A stretch of DNA of 64,000 bases from Flavobacteriaceae bacterium LSUCC0859 (GTDB lineage Bacteria > Bacteroidota > Bacteroidia > Flavobacteriales > Flavobacteriaceae): NCBI GenBank assembly GCA_022239325.1, contig JAKOGP010000006.1:62001-126000 (forward strand), written 5' to 3'. A program made the position numbers and the translations under genes. This document shows, one piece after another, positions 58,995 to 64,000 of this stretch (positions are counted from its first letter, which is position 1; every line of letters begins with the position of its first letter). The notes below the pieces were generated by a model that was not told where the DNA came from, searched no databases, and was given only the letters and a program-made list of their open reading frames with translations.

Positions 58995-60764
58995 CTAGGG
59001 TCTGTAGATATTCTCATATAAATCTTTATAGCGTTCTTTGACAATTTTTCTTCTCAGTTTCATGGTGGGGGTTAGGTGTCCAGCCTCTATACTCCACACA
59101 TCTGGAGTGAGTCTGAATTGCTTTACCTTCTCCCATTTTGCAAAATGGGCATTGGCTTCATCTACTTCTCGCTGTATTCTCTCTATTACACGCTCATTGT
59201 TAATAAGAGATACCTGATCTCCCACATCTATTCCTTTTTTAAATGCCCATTCACGCACAAATTCAAAGTTGGGTTGTAGAAGAGCTGCAGGCATTTTTTC
59301 ACCTTCACCCACCACCATCACTTGCTCTATAAATCTGGATTGTTTAAAACGATTTTCTAGTAGTTGGGGTGCTACATATTTCCCGCCAGAGGTTTTGAAC
59401 ATCTCTTTTTTACGGTCTGTAATTTTAAGAAAACCGTCGGCGTCTATTTCTCCAATATCACCGGTATGAAAATATCCATCTTTAAGAACCTCTGCAGATT
59501 TCTCTGGATCTTTGTAATAACCCATCATTACCTGAGGGCCTTTGACGCAAATTTCTCCGTCTGAGGCAATTTTAACTTCGGTTTCTGCAATGAGTTTTCC
59601 AACGGTACCAATTCTAAAGTTCCCGTCTCTCATGTCGTTCACAGAAACTACTGGCGAGGTTTCGGTGAGTCCGTAACCTTCCATAACTCCCATGCCTGCC
59701 GCATTAAAAATTTTAGCCAACCTAGGCTGTAGTGCAGCACTTCCAGAGGCTATTAGGGATAGGTTTCCCCCCAAAGCTTCTTTCCATTTGCTAAAAATGA
59801 GTTTCCTGTCCAGGGCTAATTTTTTTTCATACCACCATCCATTTTCTCCGTAGGGGGCGTAATCTAATCCCACCTCTACAGCCCAGAAAAAAATCATTTT
59901 TTTAAGACCTGTAAGGGCAGTACCCTTTGCGATAATACTATCATATACCTTTTCTAGTAATCTAGGTACCGCTGTCATCACATTGGGTTGGTGCTCTTTG
60001 AGGTTGTCTGAGATTTTTTCCATACTCTCTGCAAAGTAAATACTCACTCCTATATATTGGTAGAGATACATAATCACTCGCTCATAAATATGACAGACAG
60101 GTAGGAAGCTCAGGGCTTTTGCTTTTCCACTCTCCAAGGGTAATCGTGCAGACGCATATAGAGTGTTACTTACTATATTATGGTGACTTAACATAACCCC
60201 TTTGGGTTTTCCCGTAGTTCCTGAGGTATAAATAATAGTGGCTAAATCTTCAGGTTTTACAGCGGCTTTTGCAGCCTCTACCTGGGGCATATTGTCTGCA
60301 TCGGCCCCAAGGGCCAAGACTTCTGTCCAATGTTTAACTCCTTCTATTTGATCAAAGCTATACACTTCCTTAAGCTTGGTTTGGTCTTGAATAGCGCGTA
60401 CCTTGGCCAGTACAGTTTCACAGGAAACAAAGCAATGAGTGGCCTCAGAATGGTTTAAGACATATTGATAGTCCTCCTCTGAAATGGTGGGATATATGGG
60501 TACATTTTGGGCGCCAATCTGTAGTACACCAATATCCATAATATTCCACTCTGTTCTGTTGGTGAGGGAAATCACAGCAATTTTATCATTGGCTTTCACT
60601 CCTAATTGGAGTAAGCCCCTACTAATGGCGTTGGCTTGGTCTATATATTCTTGGGTAGAAGTAGCTACCCAAGCACCATTCTGTTTGGTCACAAGGGCTT
60701 TTTCTAAAGGATAGTGCTCCAACTGATAGGCAGGAAAATCAAAAAGTCTAGTAATCTCTTTCAT
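58995..60764 (-). CDS. Long-chain acyl-CoA synthetase (AMP-forming)
   Basis: A 589-residue enzyme that activates fatty acids with ATP and CoA. The AMP-binding motif IIYTSGTTGKPKGVMLSHHN near 175-195, GYGLTETSPVVSV near 367-379, YFHTGDIGEIDADGFLKITDR near 432-452 and the C-terminal catalytic lysine region TPTMKLRRKIV are present, fitting the long-chain class. Feeds beta-oxidation by the operon just downstream on the same strand; a terminator and a MarR promoter separate them. Confidence 0.93.
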   Translation of the reverse strand: MKEITRLFDFPAYQLEHYPLEKALVTKQNGAWVATSTQEYIDQANAISRGLLQLGVKANDKIAVISLTNRTEWNIMDIGVLQIGAQNVPIYPTISEEDYQYVLNHSEATHCFVSCETVLAKVRAIQDQTKLKEVYSFDQIEGVKHWTEVLALGADADNMPQVEAAKAAVKPEDLATIIYTSGTTGKPKGVMLSHHNIVSNTLYASARLPLESGKAKALSFLPVCHIYERVIMYLYQYIGVSIYFAESMEKISDNLKEHQPNVMTAVPRLLEKVYDSIIAKGTALTGLKKMIFFWAVEVGLDYAPYGENGWWYEKKLALDRKLIFSKWKEALGGNLSLIASGSAALQPRLAKIFNAAGMGVMEGYGLTETSPVVSVNDMRDGNFRIGTVGKLIAETEVKIASDGEICVKGPQVMMGYYKDPEKSAEVLKDGYFHTGDIGEIDADGFLKITDRKKEMFKTSGGKYVAPQLLENRFKQSRFIEQVMVVGEGEKMPAALLQPNFEFVREWAFKKGIDVGDQVSLINNERVIERIQREVDEANAHFAKWEKVKQFRLTPDVWSIEAGHLTPTMKLRRKIVKERYKDLYENIYRP

Positions 60765-60870
60765 CTATTTTTTTTTGTGTTGTGAAAATTAATGAAAGAA
60801 AGTGGTATTTAAAAATAGGTCTGCTAAAAAACATACCTAAAAATTAAAAAATGAATAAAATATATCGATT

Positions 60871-63800
60871 TTATTGGTTATTCTTTTCCAAAATCCAGTC
60901 TCTGGCATTTACAAAGGCTTGCAGCCATGGGGACACCTCATGTTCTGTATGTGCTGGGTAATGGGCCCAGTTCCAAGGAAAAATAGAGCGTTCTATATGG
61001 GGCATGGTCACTAAATGCCTACCGCAATCACTGGCCAACATAGCCGTATTGTAGTCACTTCCATTCGGGTTGGCTGGATAGTCTTCGTATCCATAGGTTC
61101 CCACAATCTGATAATACTCCCTTGAAAGAGGGAGTTGGAACTTCCCTTCTCCATGTGAAATCCATACCCCTAAGCTAGCCCCTTCTAGGTTGGATAGCAT
61201 TACAGAATGGTTAGGGGCAATGGTTACAGAGGTAAAATTGCTTTCGTGTTTGCCAGAGTTGTTGTAGGTCATTTTACCATGAGTATGGTGCTTGGGATTA
61301 ATGAGTTCTAATTCCATAAACAACTGGCAGCCATTACAAATCCCAATAGAAAGGGTGTCTGGTCTGGCAAAGAAATTGGCAATAGCTGTTCTTGCGTTTT
61401 CGTTGTATTTAATGGCACCAGCCCATCCCTTTGCAGAACCTAAGACGTCAGAGTTAGAGAATCCGCCTACGGCGCCAATAAATTGAATGTCCTCCAAGTT
61501 TTCACGTCCACTCATGAGATCTGTCATATGAATGTCTTTCACGTCAAAACCAGCTAGGTACATAGCATTGGCCATTTCTCTTTCTGAATTACTGCCTTTT
61601 TCTCTAAGAATTGCGGCTTTGGGTCTGGCGGTTGCTGTTTTTGGTAGCTTGCCTGTAAAATGCGTTGGAAACTGATAGCTCAAAGGCTGATGCTTATAAT
61701 TTTCAAAACGAGCCTCTGCTAGGTTTTGAGCCGTTTGTTTGGCATCTAATAGCGATGAAGTTCGAGTCCAGGTATCTCTAAGAACGGGTATGGGAAGACC
61801 TATCTGAACGCTTCCATTTTTAATATGGAGCACGTCCTGGCTTTGGACCTTTCCTATTTGGGCATAAGCAACTCCTGCTTGGTCTAGGATAGAAGTGTTG
61901 GCGTTTGCGGCTAATTGGATTACCACTCCTGTGTTTTCTGCAAATAAAAGTTTAATAGTATCTGTTTCTCCAAGCGTACTTAGGTCTAGCTCTGCACCCA
62001 AATCCAAGTCTGCAAAGCACATTTCTAGCAGGGTGGTAATAAGCCCTCCAGAGCCTATGTCATGACCAGCTACAATATCTCCAGCCACAATCATTTCTTG
62101 AATGGCGTTAAATGACTTCACTACAAAAGCCGCGTCTTTCACATCTGAAGCCTGGTCTCCCACAGCGTTCAAGGTTTGGGCCAATGAAGACCCTCCCAAT
62201 TGAAACTGATCTTGTGAAAAATTAATATAGTACAAGTCTCCTCCATCTTTTTGAAGTACGGGCTCTATGACTTTTTTAATGTCGTTACAATGGCCTACGG
62301 CAGAAATAATCACCGTTCCTGGCGCCACCACATCTCCTTCGGGGTAACGCTGTTTCATGGACAAAGAATCTTTACCGGTAGGGATATTAATACCTAGGTC
62401 TATCGCGAAATCCGACACGGCCTGAACGGCTTCATACAAACGAGCGTCTTCCCCTTCATTGTTACAGGGCCACATCCAGTTAGCAGATAGAGACACTGCT
62501 TTAATTCCTCCTTCTAGTGGGGCCCAAACTAAGTTGGTCAAGGCCTCTGTAATGGCATTTCTACTTCCTGCTGCAGGGCTTATAAGTGCTGCTGCTGGGC
62601 TGTGTCCCATGGCTGTGGCCACACCCTGTTTTCCTTTAAAGTCCAAGGCCATTACCCCACAGTTATTCAAAGGCAACTGCAGAGGTCCAGCGCATTGTTG
62701 TTTGGCTACTTTACCTCCCACACAACGGTCTACCTTGTTGGTGAGCCAGTCTTTAGAAGCTACAGCCTCTAATTGTAAGACCTGGTCTAGGTACTCTTGA
62801 AATTTCTCTAGGGTATAGACAGGGGCATGATAGGGTCTCACTACTGTTTGGTCTGCCATGATGGTCTTAGGTGCACTGCCAAACATATCTTCTAAGGCTA
62901 GATCCATAGGACGTTCTCCTGTGGTTTTGGAGATAAATGAAAATCGCTGGTCTCCACTTACTGTCCCAACCTGGTACATAGGTGCTCTTTCCCGATCTGC
63001 AATATCTTGGAGTAGTTTTACGTCTTCTTTTCCAATGACCAGTCCCATTCTCTCCTGAGATTCATTGCCTATGATTTCTTTAGCAGAAAGGGTAGGGTCT
63101 CCAACAGGTAGGGCGTCTAAGTCTATATGACCCCCAGTTTCTTCTACAAGTTCAGACAAACAATTCAAGTGGCCACCAGCTCCGTGGTCATGAATAGAGA
63201 CAATGGGGTTGTGCTCAGATTCTACCATGCCTCTAATGGCGTTGGCCGCTCTTTTTTGCATCTCTGGATTGGACCTCTGAATGGCATTGAGTTCTATTAC
63301 AGAACCAAAAGCGCCGGTGTCTGCACTAGAAACAGCTGCACCGCCCATTCCAATTCTATAATTATCACCACCCAGAATTACTATTTGGTCTCCTGTTTTT
63401 GGAGTTTCTTTAATGGCTTGGTCTGCCTTACCATAGCCTACACCACCGGCCTGCATTATGACTTTGTCATAGCCTAAGCGTCTACCGTCTTCTTGGTGTT
63501 CAAAGGTAAGTACAGAACCGTTAATGAGGGGTTGTCCAAATTTATTTCCAAAATCTGAAGCGCCATTAGAGGCTTTGATTAAAATATCTATGGGGTTCTG
63601 ATACAACCAGGGGCGCTCGGGCATGCTGGGAGTAAACCCTTTATCTTGGTGTATTCTAGAGTAGGGGGTCATATAGACCGCAGTACCTGCGAGAGGTAAA
63701 GAACCTTTTCCACCCGCCAATCGGTCTCTAATCTCCCCGCCGGAACCAGTGGCAGCTCCGTTAAAAGGCTCTACGGTGGTGGGGAAGTTATGGGTTTCTG

Positions 63801-64000
63801 CTTTTAAAGACAATACAGACTGCATGTCAGACTCTTTGTAATAGCTGGCTATGTCTGCCCGTTGTGGTGCAAACTGAGTAATTTTTGGACCTTTTACAAA
63901 GGCTACATTGTCTTTGTATGCGGAGACTACCGTGTTGGGATGTGTGGCAGTAGTTTTTTTGATAAGTTTAAATAGGGAGCTAGGCATGGTTTGGCCGTTA
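60871..64000 (-). CDS. purL: Phosphoribosylformylglycinamidine synthase, N-terminus outside the window
   Basis: Large single-chain PurL (FGAR amidotransferase) of purine synthesis; more than 1040 residues are visible, and the reading frame is open through the right edge, so about 180 N-terminal residues are missing. The apparent Met at 63987 is internal. Two AIRS-type synthetase halves (AETHNFPTTVEPFNGAATGSGG, later GKDSLSMKQRYPEGD) precede the class I glutaminase, whose nucleophile is in GICNGCQ and whose His-Glu pair lies near the end in the SHGEGKF and HTEHE segments. Cytoplasmic. Stop at 60871. Confidence 0.95.
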   Translation of the reverse strand, partial: NGQTMPSSLFKLIKKTTATHPNTVVSAYKDNVAFVKGPKITQFAPQRADIASYYKESDMQSVLSLKAETHNFPTTVEPFNGAATGSGGEIRDRLAGGKGSLPLAGTAVYMTPYSRIHQDKGFTPSMPERPWLYQNPIDILIKASNGASDFGNKFGQPLINGSVLTFEHQEDGRRLGYDKVIMQAGGVGYGKADQAIKETPKTGDQIVILGGDNYRIGMGGAAVSSADTGAFGSVIELNAIQRSNPEMQKRAANAIRGMVESEHNPIVSIHDHGAGGHLNCLSELVEETGGHIDLDALPVGDPTLSAKEIIGNESQERMGLVIGKEDVKLLQDIADRERAPMYQVGTVSGDQRFSFISKTTGERPMDLALEDMFGSAPKTIMADQTVVRPYHAPVYTLEKFQEYLDQVLQLEAVASKDWLTNKVDRCVGGKVAKQQCAGPLQLPLNNCGVMALDFKGKQGVATAMGHSPAAALISPAAGSRNAITEALTNLVWAPLEGGIKAVSLSANWMWPCNNEGEDARLYEAVQAVSDFAIDLGINIPTGKDSLSMKQRYPEGDVVAPGTVIISAVGHCNDIKKVIEPVLQKDGGDLYYINFSQDQFQLGGSSLAQTLNAVGDQASDVKDAAFVVKSFNAIQEMIVAGDIVAGHDIGSGGLITTLLEMCFADLDLGAELDLSTLGETDTIKLLFAENTGVVIQLAANANTSILDQAGVAYAQIGKVQSQDVLHIKNGSVQIGLPIPVLRDTWTRTSSLLDAKQTAQNLAEARFENYKHQPLSYQFPTHFTGKLPKTATARPKAAILREKGSNSEREMANAMYLAGFDVKDIHMTDLMSGRENLEDIQFIGAVGGFSNSDVLGSAKGWAGAIKYNENARTAIANFFARPDTLSIGICNGCQLFMELELINPKHHTHGKMTYNNSGKHESNFTSVTIAPNHSVMLSNLEGASLGVWISHGEGKFQLPLSREYYQIVGTYGYEDYPANPNGSDYNTAMLASDCGRHLVTMPHIERSIFPWNWAHYPAHTEHEVSPWLQAFVNARDWILEKNNQ

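Noticed and set aside
1-64000. CRISPR arrays, insertion sequences, rRNA, prophage
   Set aside because: No regularly spaced repeats, transposase or integrase genes, phage structural genes or rRNA sequence were seen on either strand.

Overview
This window is chromosomal DNA of a member of the Bacteroidota, most likely a marine Flavobacteriaceae. The evidence is: many promoters with the Bacteroidota -7 element TAnnTTTG and no Shine-Dalgarno sequences; lipoprotein and Sec signals typical of the group; family types such as the LETM1-related biofilm-associated protein, 2TM-domain proteins, a PspC/PadR pair and a secreted formylglycine-generating enzyme; and best-fit protein types throughout. Genus assignment is inference. 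No insertion sequence, prophage, CRISPR array or rRNA was seen. Two proline tRNAs are present.

Layout. 1-2447: amino-sugar and murein-recycling genes (nagB, cut by the window edge, divergent from a DeoR regulator and murQ) with a tandem-repeat operator between them. 2466-3587: secreted PQQ-type sugar dehydrogenase. 3719-5824: tRNA-Pro(TGG), an AT-rich sulfatase gene and a decayed reading frame. 5825-10278: aldehyde dehydrogenase genes with a DUF779 protein, divergent from an AraC-type regulator; the shared promoter holds a 21-bp-spaced direct repeat and a 10-bp inverted repeat. 10495-10571: tRNA-Pro(GGG). 11209-18606: a sugar module (SSS symporter, DUF4434 TIM-barrel protein, AGE epimerase, secreted FAD oxidoreductase, convergent sulfatase) without a recognised classical glycoside hydrolase.

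18699-26940 is the most interesting region: rhodanese, sulfide:quinone oxidoreductase, a TolC-MFP-RND efflux system, a PII-like small protein and a DUF2892 membrane protein. Three transcription starts in it carry the palindrome GTAAC-N4-GTTAC placed exactly 22 bp upstream of a TAnnTTTG-like -7 box. This is the geometry of class II activation by a Crp/Fnr-family regulator. The first of the three promoters appears to drive a small RNA or attenuated leader of about 75 nt that ends in a strong terminator.

26976-45414: housekeeping and stress genes. These are an HxlR regulator, a formylglycine-generating enzyme that could mature the two sulfatases, trxB, a dipeptide epimerase with a short PLP enzyme, PspC/PadR, AIM24 and DUF4442 proteins, PBP4, oxyR, PaiB, rluF, a DEAD-box helicase, a LytS/LytTR-type system with three 2TM domains, a LETM1-related protein and sodC. 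45432-52735: a very large BNR-repeat secreted protein, a CDP-alcohol phosphatidyltransferase, a thioredoxin-like protein, an M28 peptidase and a PLP decarboxylase. 52859-60764: fatty-acid beta-oxidation genes in the order marR-fadN-fadA-fadE with a palindromic promoter/operator, plus an acyl-CoA synthetase. 60871-64000: most of purL, cut by the window edge.

Themes linking the genes are sulfated and amino sugars (two sulfatases, FGE, epimerase, nagB, murQ), sulfide and oxidative stress (SQR, rhodanese, OxyR, SodC, TrxB), and fatty-acid and aldehyde oxidation.
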